A stretch of 64,000 bases of DNA from Orientallactaga sibirica (taxonomy: Eukaryota; Chordata; Mammalia; Rodentia; Dipodidae). The position numbers were made by a program, and so were the translations under genes. The stretch spans positions 11,587,501-11,651,500 of the forward strand of contig JAEOAD010000015.1 in NCBI GenBank assembly GCA_036365145.1, in the 5' to 3' direction. Shown one piece after another: positions 34,053 to 46,888 of the stretch (the first letter of the stretch is position 1; each line of letters starts with the position of its first letter). The notes beneath the pieces were generated by a model. The model was not told the origin of the DNA, did no database searches, and saw only the letters and a program-made list of their open reading frames with translations.

Positions 34053-34056
34053 CGCA
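34015..34056. repeat. (TG)n(CG)n alternating tract
   Basis: About 15 TG units run directly into about 6 CG units, giving an unbroken purine-pyrimidine alternation of about 42 bp. Confidence 0.97.
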
Positions 34057-34079
34057 CTCACATACTATGATTATGGTGT

Positions 34080-34501
34080 GTGTGTGGTGTGCATGTGTGT
34101 ATGCATGCTTGTATGTGTGTGGTACAGGTGTATGCAAGTGCATGTCTAAACAGTCAACGTTGGTGTCTTCCTTAACTACTCTCTTGCCTTATTGTTTTTT
34201 TTTTTTTTTTTTTTTCAAAACAGGGTCTTCAGTGCCTCCAGAGCTTATTGATATGGCTAGACTATCTAGCCACCAAACCCCAGGGATCCTCCTGGTTCTA
34301 CTTCTCCAGCACTTGGATAGGTATGTGTCATTGTATAAATGTATAAAATGTCATAACAAAACCCTTTACTTGTATAATGAACATGCAATAAGAAGGAAGA
34401 AATATAGATGGAGAAGACTTTTTAGGTGTGTTCTGGAGATCTGAACTCTGATGCTCATGCTAGCATAGCAAGTACTTTATCTGCTGAGCCATCTCCCTAC
34501 C
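34080..34501 (-). mobile_element. B4/B3-type composite SINE with an internal foreign block
   Basis: TTGGTGTCTTCCTTAACTAC, CAGGGTCTTCAGTGCCTCCA, GATATGGCTAGACTATCTAG and CCCAGGGATCCTCCTGG are followed, after a break, by GGAGATCTGAACTCTGATGC and TGCTGAGCCATCTCCCTACC. This is the layout of rodent B4/B3 SINEs in reverse. The block at 34322-34412 does not belong to the SINE. Confidence 0.72.
34322..34412. repeat. Right arm of 90-bp inverted repeat
   Basis: The reverse complement matches 33858-33951 with about six substitutions and one gap by eye. Located within the SINE at 34080-34501. Confidence 0.8.
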
Positions 34502-35509
34502 TATCATATCTTTTTTCAAACTATAGATTCTGCATATAAAAGAAAAAGTGAGATTTATATTTTTAAGTCTGGATTATTTTACTTCATATAATGATCTCCA
34601 GTTGTATCCATTTCCTTGCAATTGACATAATTTTTGTTCTTATGACTGAATCACACTCCAGATTTTCTCCATTCAATCATCTGTTGATAGACACCAAAGT
34701 TTTCTTTTTTCATAATTGAAAATCAAAACTACTTTGTTTCTTACCCTATTTAGAATACCTAACATTGAGAAAACAACAATAAATGCTGGCAAGAGTGTAG
34801 GGTAAAAGGAACCCTTATACACTGGTGCTGGGAATGCAATTGGTTTAGCTACAATGGAAATCAACATAGAGGTTCCTCAAAAAACTAAAAATAGATCTAA
34901 TATATGACCCAACTGTCCCACTCCACATGCATTTCTAATTTAATGTTGAAGATGTATTATTCATTTATTCCATTACGGTGTCAGCTGTGAGTCAAGTTCA
35001 CCCTTCCTTCTTCATCACCTAGGTGGGAGGCTGAATGTTGTAAGCCAGTAAGTCTTAGGAATGGTGATTAAGGACTTGAATTCTAGGTTTTTCTTCTATG
35101 TCACCTTTTCAGATCTGAGATGCAAAAGGGATAATCATATATCTGGAACATTTCCTACTTTACTGGGACAAGAAAACATTTCATTTCATCTCAAATGTTG
35201 ATGCTATCATGGTAACCAAGATGCCAAAAATAATAAAAATTGATTCTAAGGAATTGATTTTTACTTCTTTCATCTATCATAAGTTTCTTAGGTGACTATC
35301 CACTGTAATGGATATAAATGTAAAATATATGAAGAATAAATTGAAAGGAACTATAGACTACTATTATATAATGTTTCTTCTAAGTCACGATATTTGTTTC
35401 CATAAGTATTTTCTCAGCAAAGACTAAAATAAAAGGAAAGCCTTTATGTTTTTGTCAGTAACTGGTAGAAGACTTGACACTTATACTGATCCTCTACAAG
35501 CTAGGTCAG
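34502..35509. other. Unrecognised, with L1-like traces
   Basis: 34560-34920 has faint similarity to L1 ORF2 3' sequence (GATCTCCAGTTGTATCCATT) but with changes of direction. Nothing else supported. Confidence 0.35.
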
Positions 35510-35841
35510 AGCTGGGCAGATGGCACATTGGATAAGGTGTTCATCACCCACATGCAAGGACCCGACTTTAAATCCCCAGAAGCCATTTCAAGGCAGATGC
35601 ATTGGTGAAAGTGTCCGAAATCCCAGCACTCCTGTGGCAAGGTAGGAGGCAGAGAGAAGCCCCTCTGGAAGTTCTCAGACCAGCCAGCCTAGTGAATGCA
35701 GCCAGAAACAAGAGACCTTGTCTCAATGAAGAAGAGACACATGGATCAACACCTGAGGTTGTTCTCTGACCTCCGCACATGCACCATAGCACCTGTGGAC
35801 ATGCACACACATACTAAGATTTTAAAAGATAAGCAAATAAA
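35510..35841 (+). mobile_element. B4-type SINE with B1-like middle
   Basis: Head GCTGGGCAGATGGCACATTG, ACCCGACTTTAAATCCCCAG, B1-like AATCCCAGCACTCCTGTGGC, then GTTGTTCTCTGACCTCCGCA and a CA-rich end. Rodent B4 fuses an ID-like head to B1-like sequence. Confidence 0.78.
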
Positions 35842-38621
35842 GCCAGACTGCATGTAACCCCCAACAGGAAGTCTCTTGAATGCACCACACATCCCAAACT
35901 AGGCTGGATAAAATGGCCGCTATAATGCATGAAGTCATTTTTACTGTATATTATACCATATTGTAATTATGGTATATAATGGTCATATGTTCTCTAGCTC
36001 TCTAGATGGTGTTTTACTCATATTTGCATTATAAATGCTCAGTACAATTCCTGGCATGTTATATTTTCCTTAGGAAATATTTTCTAAATGAATAGCCAAA
36101 CATTTACCAGCTCAAACAAAGCTTGGCTTATGAACACAGTGGGAATTGAGGTCAGAGAAATGTGGTTCCTTTTTGCCATAAAGTGCTTACATATTGCACA
36201 CTACAACACGGGGCTCCATGATCTTTTCAACCTCTTATGTGATTATCCTCCCCAGAAACCCATGGGTCATAAAGGGCTGTAATGACCTTGGCTGTTTGGT
36301 AGCTTCATATCTTCGTTACATGAAGCCTGGCCTATTTTCATTCTGAGAAAGATGACTGACTTCAGGCAAGACAGGAAATGTCAGAAGATGGCCCTTTCTC
36401 CAGAAAGTCTTCACAAATCCTGACCAGCCTTTGGGACTTCCTACTAGTGTGTGGAACATAAGGAATCAGCACGATATGGGCATATTTGTACAATTTTTAA
36501 AAGATTAAACATGATATAGTACTGGAAGTGAGCATGAGAGATTGAAGCCGTGGGTTTTAAGCTTTCCCTTGCTACAGGGGATGGAAAGAATATTGTTTCT
36601 CCTTAAAATGATTTATTTAAACGGGTAGGCTAGAATTCTACTTAAAACCAGTGTCTGAATGCACCTGTTTAAGTCAGCTTCTTGTTCTCCTAGGTATTTA
36701 GGCATTGAATTTTCCCCATTAGGAGAGTGATTGACACTGTGGTCCTTACAATAACACATGATTATAACTCTGCAAATGGCAATTACATTCAATGGAAACC
36801 AGATGTTGCATGGAATTTGACTCTTTTGGTTTCTTGGTGAAGTAGATGAATTTGTAAAGTAGAAAACCACAATCATTACTCAGATGGACTGTACATGAAT
36901 TAATGACATAATATCTAAATCATATATGGTTGAAAATAATGATTAACTTAAACTATCAAGATAAGCTAATGAAAACCAGACTCTTAAAAATTAAAGATGT
37001 GTTTTCTTCAATATATGTTAGTCATATGCTAATCACAAAAGCAGCCTGGTTTTATATCTTGTCAACCCCAAATAAGGAAAATAATATTTAAAAGAAGTCC
37101 TTTCTGTTGTTTCACATGAGGGAGAAAATGAACAACTCTGATAGTTTTTCTTGGCTAGTGAAAATTTCAAGTGTCTGAAATCAATCTTTTAAAGTCATAT
37201 TGTTGTTCAGGACAGTTAGCAGGGTTTATGCTGAATTACACAGAGATAGTATATTTTTAAGGACATATTTGGCTTGCAAAGTTTCAGCTTTACATGTTGG
37301 TGCAAAGCATAACCTCTCAGATAAAACTTCTTTCTTTCTTCACAGTCTTTGTCCAAATGGGTGTGTGCATCCACTTGCACGCGAGCACATGCGCATACAC
37401 ACACACACACACGCAAACACACACACACACAATGTTGCCTCAGGCCAGGAAGGGAAGTCAGCATTCTACATGAACCTTCACTATCCCTTAAAAAGCTTAG
37501 CCTTTAGTTAGCAACCTCTGAAGTGGTTAAGTTTGCAAACCTTGGCCCATCATTTCCACTGTCATGAATTTTCAATGACATCATCACTGTAAAATTAGGA
37601 ACTCTCTTTCTTTTCCTGCAGATGTGAAAGTTTGACATCGAATTCCATGGTCCCGTGCCACATTTCATCAGCGTTTTTCCTTTGCTTTCTCCAAAGCCCA
37701 TGGCCGCATGTGGCGTGTAGATTGCCAGTGCTGTTTGGGATCTCATATCAAATGCTGCTACCTAATCCCAGGCGGCCTTCCTGGAGCCCACACCTGCAGC
37801 TCATTGAATCCTCCTGGAGTACAAAGGGCTGATTTACAACACGAAGGATCCAGGCACTGGTTGCAGCTGGAGCTCCAGCAGGAAAAGGAAGTTGTTCATC
37901 ATCTTGTGTGCATTTCATTAACAATAGTGTACCCGATATGTAGCTTATAGAATAATTTCAAATCACTGACAGAGAGCATTATGGCATTTGGCACTACTAG
38001 GAAAAATACTTCAGGATGGGCAAATTAACTATGAGCGTGAGGTTTCTATGCGACCCCCTGGAACCGTGCACTCTGATTTACACTAGGTGGGTTGACCTTG
38101 TAAGGTTTTCTGATTCCTTGGGCATTTTCCCATTTCTCATTTTTCCCTTTGTCTTTGAAGCAGCCCTGGTGTAGGATTGGGGTATCATTAGCTTTCTTCT
38201 TTTCTTCATGTATTAACAGGCAACAGCTTAGAGGAACCTGTGCTAAACTTGGTGCTTCAAAACCAGTCATTTGAGGGTCTCTCTATGTAGCTGGTGGGAT
38301 GGCAACTACATCACAGAATAGGACAAATGGGAGATGTCTTTCTCTTTTGAGTGTCAGTGACCATTAATGTCAGTGAGTCCCAGTCAGACATTAAAATCCC
38401 ATGGTTGGTTCACAAAGACACTGTGGAAGAAAAAAAAAAGGGGGGGGCAGAACCTCAGGCTTTATCACCAAGACTGGTTGTACAACTGTTTTGATAATGA
38501 CTTCCTTTTATTCAAGAGGAGTCTTCATTGTGAGGGTGAAGGTGATAAACGAAGATTCCATTGGAGACAAAGATGGGACAGATGCAAAGAAAGGACTGAC
38601 CGTCAACATTGTTAAGGATAT
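35842..38621. other. Repeat-poor non-coding stretch
   Basis: No SINE, LTR or L1 recognised in about 2.8 kb apart from the CA repeat at 37395-37431. No exon with coding features. Possible location of conserved non-coding sequence. Confidence 0.45.
37395..37431. repeat. (CA)n microsatellite
   Basis: CA run with a GCAAA interruption. Confidence 0.95.
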
Positions 38622-38945
38622 TGGAGGAAGGCATGAGGTCTTCATCCCTCCTTGAGGAGTTACTGCCAGTTCATGGTGACTGGGAGACATTTTCTTGAGT
38701 GGTGTAGCCAATGGAAGGACCCACATACTCTGATAAATACCTCATTTATGTCTGTTCAGGAAACCCTATTTAAGCTCACTTGCTCACAACAAAACACAAG
38801 AAAATAGATATCAAAGTAGAAGTGGGACGAGTAGGGATGAAGGGGTTCATCAGAAGAGGGATGGGGAGGGGGTCAAGAGAAAGCCTTGGAAGAGGACTAT
38901 GATCAAAATCCACTTTATACATGTATAAAAATTGTCAGTAACAAA
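38622..38945 (+). mobile_element. Lx-like L1 3'UTR
   Basis: GAGGTCTTCATCCCTCCTTG, TTTCTTGAGTGGTGTAGCCA, GAGTAGGGATGAAGGGGTTC and ATGATCAAAATCCACTTTAT with an A-rich end match the order of the rodent Lx-type L1 3'UTR. A different L1 lineage from the 18116 copy. Confidence 0.8.
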
Positions 38946-41900
38946 AAAGGGTTCTTGTGTAGCTGAGGTTATGCCTCTAGCCCTTAGGTAGCCCTGGGGC
39001 CTGTATTCTCTGGAGCACAGTCTGAGCCTCCAGCAGAGACAGCCACCTACCTACTCAATAGGAAGGTTCTCATTGCTCTCTCTCCCCAGCTCTTCCCTGG
39101 AAGTATCCTGCAGATGTTAGTGGAAGGGTCTACAAAGGAAGTGGAAATCTTTAGATTACAACCTCAAAACAAAACTTCAGGAGCTAAGGGACCTCCCTGT
39201 GTTCAGGGCCGAGCCTGGCATGGGAAGCTGATCAGTGATGCCCATAGTGAAAAGGCAAAGACTTCTGATTAGTTTATTGTGGTCATTTGAATTTCAATTG
39301 TTTTCAAAAGAAGGACAAAATCAATAAAAATCGCCCTGCTCAAGGAAGAGGGAACAGGGGAGGAAAAGCAAATTTCTCTTCACTTTGTAATGGTAAACAA
39401 ACCAGACTCTGAGCAGTATCTGATGTGGCTGCACAGGGCCTGGTTTCCAGTTTCTCTTGATGTGTCAAATGTATCCCTTATGTGAATCATGGTTTAAAAA
39501 TACTTCTACGCAGTGGGTTCGGGAAATCAATAAGCTTTTATGATTCTTTCCTTGCTTCACATAATTTCTGATTTCAAAAGAAGCCCTGAGTATTCCTTTA
39601 AGATGGTTATATATTATGCATTTTAAAAAGTAACAATTCTTTCAAGAGTTTCCCCAGCATTGTTAGAATCTTTTTAATCTTCTAAGCTTTTTGTTCTCTT
39701 TCTGTTTCTTTCTCTTTCTCCCAATGCTAATGAGTATGAGGCTTATACATAAATCGAAGCCGGATTTATAAAATGCAATATAAAAGTCCTTGGGAAGGAA
39801 GATAAATATAACAAGCTATGAAACCATGTTAGCCTCTTCCAGCATTGGAATGACTACAAACAGGGACATTAATGACCAGGATGTATGACGTTGCCCAGGT
39901 TAGGGGTCTTGGGCTCCCAGCAAGTGGCCTTAAGATGAGCTGGCTTGAATTTTTTGATTACTCTGAAATTCAAATCTAATTGCAGATTGGAACCTATCCA
40001 TCTTCTTAGTCTGTAAAAACAATTTTCTCTGAATATTTACCCAAAGTGCATTATTGCTTATACAGTTGTGAAAAGCATTTAGCACGTTATAATCCTATAT
40101 TTGCTCCTATGTGGGCCTGGGAGTGTACTCTCCTTACAAAATTCACAAATGCCTAGAAGGCTAACAATTTTTACAAAGTGTTCCTCATGGAAAACATCTG
40201 GAAGTTTTCCAGAATGGCATTCCATATGTTATAGTTTTAGCAGTCACAAAAGTGCACTGCACACGTTTTGTGTGTGTGAGAGAGTAGAAAGAGAGATTGA
40301 GAGAGAGAGAGAGAGAGTATGTGTGTGTCCTGGTTCTACATAGCATGCTACTTATACACACCGAGCTCTCTTTGCTCTACCTCTGGAACATTTTAGATTT
40401 GAATTGTTTATATTTCACTGCTAGACAACTCTGTTTTCAGGACAATTACACATCTGGAAGGAAGGGAGTCTGATGTAGACTACTGTAACCAAATATTCAC
40501 TGAGAGAAGGGATTTTTAAAATTGGTATCTTAAAATTGATTTTTAAACTTTTGAGTCAAAGAGACTAAACACAAGAAGAGTGAGGTTTAGGTGCGTTGTG
40601 GGAGTGAGGAGAAAACTTTTCTTTTCCAATATACAATTTCTCTACTTGTCCTAGCTACAGTATAGGTAGAAAATGGGGGCAGTGGATTAGCCATGAATAG
40701 ACAGGATATCTGAGGTTCTACTTTCAGATGGTTCAGGGTTGCTTGAAGTAGCAGAAGTCCAGAATGACACACTATTCAAGTCTGTACTCTTTGATCTGTC
40801 TCCTCTCCTATCTCATCAACATAGAGGCCCTATCTATAACAGGTAGTACCTGAGTGGCATCAGAGCCCACTGAAATTCAGACAGGAGAGTGTTTTGTATT
40901 CTAGAATGATCTCCTTATGGGTACTGCCTAATGATAGTTCTCCTACTCAGGACAAGGGCAGAGAAAGAGGATAGGAAAAGAAGAGCAAAAGGTATGATCC
41001 CAGCATGGGATAGGGCACAGTCCCAGGAGCTGCTTCTATCTTAGGTAATGCAGATGAGCTGGCTCTAACTCATTAACAACCCAACCAGACTCAAGAACCT
41101 CCTTTGAGCAAAAGTATCCGTTGGGCATCACACTGAAACAAACTCATTCTGTATGATGAGTGCCTTTTGGGGAAGAGGGAAGGGAATTCTGGAAGGAAAC
41201 AGCCTTGGCAAAAACCAAGTGGACAGTGGGATGATGGATTGTATGCCAGTGGTGGTGAAAGGTCTAAGTGGCTAAAGTGAGTGGGGAGTTGCAGGAGAAA
41301 GGTTAGGGTGCCTAGAAGAAGGGTGCAGATTGTTCAGGGTTAATTATAGCAGGATAAGATGGTTCTTGTGGGTTTGGGTAAAGGAATGTGAGGAAGGACT
41401 GGGGCTTTGAGGAAAAGTATTATAAAACAAGAGAGTGGATGGGAACTGGGAGAGAACTTCGGGTCTCTGCTTCACTTAACTAAGCCAATATTGCCTAAGC
41501 ACTTGCTTTGCTCCAGACAGGGGTCTGTAGCATGCTGTGTCTGCCAGGTACTTTGAGAACACAAAAGTCTTCTGGCTCTTTCTCAACTTTTCAGGCTGAA
41601 GGCCAGTGATGATGCAGAAAGGCACCTACTACCTGAAGTTTAATTGTCTATACAAGACAAGGCATACCTCTCAGAAGGCTGATTAGAAAATGGCAAGTTA
41701 TTATCTATAGATCTTCAGCTGTGGCATAAGTAGAGTTTTGTGCTAGGCATTTGTCTCAGAGACTTTCTGCACAGTCTTGGACTGGCTTTGGGAAGGTCAG
41801 AATCAGGGATGCCATCAATGAAGAGGTCCTACTATTCTGTAATGCCATCCTAGAAACTAGGAACTAGAACCTGCCTTGCATCTAGTCAAGTTGAGGACCA

Positions 41901-42582
41901 GATATATCAATTGTCAGCCTCTCTTGGTCCCCACTCTCCTGTTCCTTAGAAAGCTCAAAGGGTGGTTACTGATAGCTGCTCTAAAAGGCCATAAAGGCAG
42001 TGTGGAACACAGTTACCTGGGAATCACTGTTGGCCCAGAAATATGCTCTTTTGGGCCATTTTCTTGGTTCTGGGAAACTTTAAGGCTAGGACAAGCAAGG
42101 GCAGTTCATTATCTTCATCGAAACAATTCCACGGCATTTTTCTCCATCCATCTTAGAGAGGTAGTTGTGGTCTTTCTGCCACTGTCTTAAGGCTGCCTGG
42201 ATTCCTGGTGGCTTTTGATTGCTTGAAGTCCTGCCCCACTGCTGGAGGACCACAACAGCACAGCCTTTTACCTCCAGTAGGTATCAAAGAAGGTCTCCTT
42301 AAGAGGAGATCTCTTGGTCCCCAGTTTTGTTCCATAGAAAGTTCTCAGGGTAGTTACTTGAAGCTGTTCTAAGAAGCTGGTAATGCTGATGGGCATAGTG
42401 GGGGAGAACATAGCACTAAGACTGTGAGACCTTCCAGGTCTTGACTCATGACCAGCATCAACTTCCCCTTTTTTCATGTAAGTTTCCTCATTGATGAAAT
42501 GATGAATCATTTGGGTCCCTTAGAATTATTGTTTATAAATCTTAACAATCTGTTTGGCATGTATTATTTATTGACAAAAAGC
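38946..42582. other. Repeat-poor non-coding stretch
   Basis: About 3.6 kb with only a GA/TG-rich patch at 40270-40330. No transposon recognised and no credible exon. Confidence 0.45.
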
Positions 42583-42720
42583 AAGCCAGGTGTGGTGGTA
42601 CAGGTTTGTAATCTCAGCACTTTGGAAGTTGAGACAGGAGGATCACTATGAGTTTGAGACCAGTTAATTCTATGCCAGCTTGGACTACAAAATGAGATCC
42701 TGTCACAAAGAAAGACCAAT
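42583..42720 (+). mobile_element. B1 SINE, diverged
   Basis: AAGCCAGGTGTGGTGGTACA, TAATCTCAGCACTTTGGAAG and TTTGAGACCAGTTAATTC identify B1. The right third is mutated. Confidence 0.85.
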
Positions 42721-43359
42721 AAATTTTGCATCTTCTCTACTTTGGAGTACATGGAGTCATAATTCAAAATGAAATAAATGCCTGTTTTCCATAAGGGAAG
42801 AAGTAGCCTATGTTAGTGATGGTGCCTGGCCTTTCACATTGCTGCTCCTCATTCTCCATGCATTCTAATGTGCTCTTCCTTCTACTTCTCTCACCCTCCT
42901 CATTCTCTTCTTAAGGCCATGCTCACACTTCTGCCTTGATGTAGTTGACATCTAGATTACTATTTGTAATGTTGGTCCCATTTCTGGGGTCAGTGTCATT
43001 CTCTCCCAAAGAATCAACAGGACCACTCAAGATTCCCAGTTCAATACTGAATATATTTCTAACTCACTACTTCTGTTTGGACATTGCATACTCTTAGCTA
43101 ATGATACTCCCAAATTGATTCAGTCTCTGTCTTCTTTACCTATCACACATAAACACACACACTCAGTTAATAGCACAATTCAATTTATTTCATGCATATT
43201 TTTCAAACTAATCTAGTTTTTATAGCTTCTCTCTTGGCACATTTCCATAAATTCCCTAATGAATTTTGTCATTTCTAATTCCATCATCTCCAATCTATCT
43301 TATTCTCTTGAATAAGATTAGAGTTATAATTCTGAAGTCTTCATTGTACTGTGACACTT
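42721..43359. other. No gene; possibly older L2 sequence
   Basis: Unrecognised sequence leading into an L2-like segment. Confidence 0.35.
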
Positions 43360-43640
43360 ACCTAACACGAAGGCCTTCACTATGTCACCAGTACTTCCAA
43401 GTTAAGCCCAAATTGCTGACCCAGGAATCAGGTCCTTATCATTTAGTTGTTAGACTTTTAAGCTTCACATCTCCTTATTTGCTTTCTCTCCTCTTTGCAG
43501 CATACCTCTAATCCTTCACATACACTCTCTGTTCTGTGTTATGTGCATGGTTCTTTCACTCTTATCCTTTAATCTTCAACCTGACTTTATATCTTGGTTT
43601 TGTTGAAATTAAAACTATGGCATATTTTCCATACATAGCA
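43360..43640 (+). mobile_element. L2 LINE 3' fragment
   Basis: Resembles the L2 3' end: AAGCCCAAATTGCTGACCCA, TTTTAAGCTTCACATCTCCT, CAGCATACCTCTAATCC, then a run of TC-rich sequence. Old and diverged, so the assignment is tentative. Confidence 0.45.
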
Positions 43641-44477
43641 TACATTCATATGTGATAGACTTTAATTTCATGTGTTATTAGGGTTTGTTGTCCCTATAAC
43701 TTCATTGGGAGCTATGAGTTTGAGAGTATCTTAGGGGCCATGGATAGCTGGTTGTAAAAATGAACAACATCCTAGTGATAGATAGCTGTTCACTCATGAT
43801 CAGGTCACTGAGGCAAGCTGTCATAACTGGGTCATTCTAAAAGTTCTCAGGGTTACTAGAGTGGCTACCTTCCTCTTCCATGAAAGATCCTGAAGGTTGG
43901 GTTTTACCTCAACAGAAGCCCAAGTGGGATGAAAAGCCATCCCACCCTCCCAGATGAATGTTGGGTGAATTTGAAGGTATAGATTCTTGTCTTCAGTGAA
44001 CCCAAACATCATCCTGTTGTTATAGGTGCTTTGTTGACAATATAGAGAAACTGGAAAAATAAGATATATTGTCTTTGAAGAAAGATATAAGGGACTATGA
44101 CAAATACCTTTGGCTATTTCATTGATGCAATGTGAAGATCATAATACAAATTTCAATCAATCCTGGTCTTGCAATTTTTCTGAATTTAAAAAGAGAGAGA
44201 CTAATATAAAATGTTCTGGGTGCCAGATATGGAGCTACTAGGTGCTCATTGTGTGGTTTGCAGTAGTATCAGATCCCTTCCCACTTACCTCCAAGAAGGA
44301 ACATTTGATGCACCTGGGATATTTGGGATCCTTGCCATAGAAGCTTGCTATGATCTTTCATTTCCATTTTGAGCATTCTAGTTTATTTACATCCAAATGA
44401 CTCTTCCACTATTCTGTGAACTCCAAGGTTGAATTTAAAAAAATAAATTCTTGGCTTATACTCTGCTTTATAAACTT
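43641..44477. other. No gene or clear repeat
   Basis: Unrecognised. Confidence 0.5.
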
Positions 44478-44489
44478 GCCTTGATTTTT

Positions 44490-44522
44490 AAAAAAATATA
44501 TATATTTATTTTATTTTTTTTT

Positions 44523-44572
<50 letters not shown>

Positions 44573-44723
44573 GGCATGCCAGGGCCTCCAGCCACTGCAA
44601 ATGAACTCCAGATGTATGCACTCCCCCTTGTGCATCTGGCTTACATGCATCCTGGAGAGTTGAACTGGGATCCTTTGGCTTTGCAGGCAAACACCTTAAC
44701 CACTAAGTCATCTCTCCTGCCCC
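44490..44723 (-). mobile_element. DIP-type SINE with perfect 12-bp target duplication
   Basis: gccttgattttt at 44478-44489 and again at 44724-44735. A (GA)n run at 44526-44569 and GAATGGGCATGCCAGGGCC are followed by CTGCAAATGAACTCCAGATG, the tRNA-like part (GTTGAACTGGGATCC) and AAGTCATCTCTCCTGCCCC. Short-body variant. Confidence 0.96.
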
Positions 44724-44735
44724 GCCTTGATTTTT

Positions 44736-46475
44736 TTTGATAAGTGAACAGGGCTATTTCTACTGATATCTGTAGCTCACACCTCTGTAAACATAAACTG
44801 ATGTATACAGACTTAGTTTGCTTTATGCCTTGCTCCCAAATATGCATGAAATCCCCAAGGCGGTTGCTTCAACAGTGCCAAAGAGACTTTGCATCTTTCC
44901 TTCTACATAATACAGGTGAGATTAAAAACCTTCTCCTTTCTTGTGGTATATTTGTAAGAGAAAACATTTCTGAATTATACTAAAGGAGTCTTTTAGTCAA
45001 CTTAGAGCATGGGAAAACCTTTGCGTGTTTTGGAGTAGGTAGGAAGGTTCTAAAAAGCCTTCTGGAGAGGTGTGAGACTGTGCTTTGAGGATCATAGAGT
45101 CAACCCTGAAGGGAAAGGGGCAGCTCAATGATGGGGCAAGCAATCTGAGCAAGGGAGTGGGAAGTGAATACAGGCAGCAAGAAGGTGAAGTAGTTGAGGA
45201 TCTAGAGGCAATAACCCCAGCCTGGGGTCCACTGGAGCCTGGGTCCCAGGAGGAGACATGATTGCTTTGCTGATAATAACCACTGCTAAGTCCATAAAAT
45301 GAACTCTCATTTTTGAATGAGTGCTTTCTTCCACTCTGGAACCTAACAGGAATTTATAAAATGACTCCTCTGGGAGGTATTTTCCTACTTAGTTGATCCT
45401 CAGTACCTGATGTTCAGCAAGGAGGTCGGCAATACCTATTGACAGATATTCTCTGTCCTGCTCCCTGAGGTCTTCTTGTAACACTTCTGAGAAGGCTACT
45501 TTCCTTTTCCTTCTGACCTTAGTGCTCCCTTTCTTCTCCCTTCCCTCTTCCAGTGTGGCTATTCCTTGTCCTGCCTTCATCTACTATTCTTTGTGAGCCT
45601 TGATTAGAAGTTAACTCACAGAGTAGGCCCTTCAGCAGCTGTTTCCTTCCAATCCTCCCGGAATGAGGCATCTGGTTTTCATTCTCTTCTTGATGCATTG
45701 GTCTCCACCTTCACCTTGCTCTGTTTATGTATATATTATTCCTGTTTGAAACCCTGAGCTCCTAACCACTTTTTCACCCCTTCCCCCAAAAGATAACATC
45801 CAAAGGAACTATGAAAAGAGTTGGGTGGGTTGGGAAGGACTTGGGTAAGACTCAGGATTTAATTAGATCAAAATTTCTACATCCAGGGAGACAAGAACAT
45901 GTATCTTGAAGGAGGTATTCCCAGTCCGTACCTATAGAAAATTTGCATAGATTCTGCTAACCACTGAAATGGGATTCAGGTTTATGTGTGGGCAGGGGAA
46001 TCATTCAGAGGAGGGAATCCAAAGCTATAATGACATTCTTAATGAGGTGAAATTTATCTCCGATGATCTTTGTATATGGTTATTTGAGCATTGAATTACC
46101 ACTAGAAAGATGCTAAAGTTTGGAGAGTTATGAATTTGCTGGGTTCACTGAGCAGTGGGATCAACAGTGAGACCAAGATAAGCTTGAGTGCTATGCCACT
46201 CAGCCCCCAATATAGAAGAACATCTCCAAGTTTTCTACATACCCTCTTCTCCTGTTAGACTGTTAGCCATGTAAAGGAAGCCAGTTGAGCATATGCACTT
46301 TATCTAGGTGCCTGGAAAGGAGGAATACCTGGAGAACCCATTGTCATTCTTGGCTGGAATAAGAAGTTCCTACACAGCACTTAGAAATTCCAGTGCACTG
46401 GTGGAAATGCCATTGCCCAACTAAGTTGAACCTCTGGTGATAGGGCTCAGGCAACATTATGCTTTTTAAGGCTCC
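44736..46475. other. No gene or clear repeat
   Basis: About 1.7 kb unrecognised. No exon supported. Confidence 0.5.
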
Positions 46476-46888
46476 TCAGGTATTGCAGTCAGCTTTAAGT
46501 TGCTGGAAGAAATCACCTGATCAAAAGCAGCTTGTGGGAGGAAAGGGTTTCTTTTTGGCTTACAGACTTGAGGGGAAACTCCATGATGGCAGGGGAAAAT
46601 GATGGCATAAGCAGAATGTGGACATCATGTCCAGGTCAATATCAGGTGGAAAACAGCAACAGGAGAGTGTGCCAAACACTGGCAAGAGCTGGCTGTAGCA
46701 TTCATAAGCCTGGCCTCAACAATACATGGCCTCCAGGAGGCTCCAATTCCAAAATGTCACCAGCTGGGAACCTAGCATTCAGAATACATGTTTATGGGGA
46801 ACACCTGAATCAAACCACCACATTCTTCCCCTGGCTTCCATAAACAGATAACCATCCATGATGTAAAATGGAATGCATTCAAGCCAAC

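Noticed and set aside
34016..34444. 142-codon open frame over the TG/CG tract
   Set aside because: Microsatellite plus SINE plus inverted repeat arm; no protein signal.
34560..34920. Additional L1 ORF2 fragment
   Set aside because: Only short patches look similar, in mixed order; not enough to call.
37632..37950. Possible exon in the repeat-poor stretch
   Set aside because: Higher GC and overlapping open frames, but no conserved domain or convincing splice sites that I can see.
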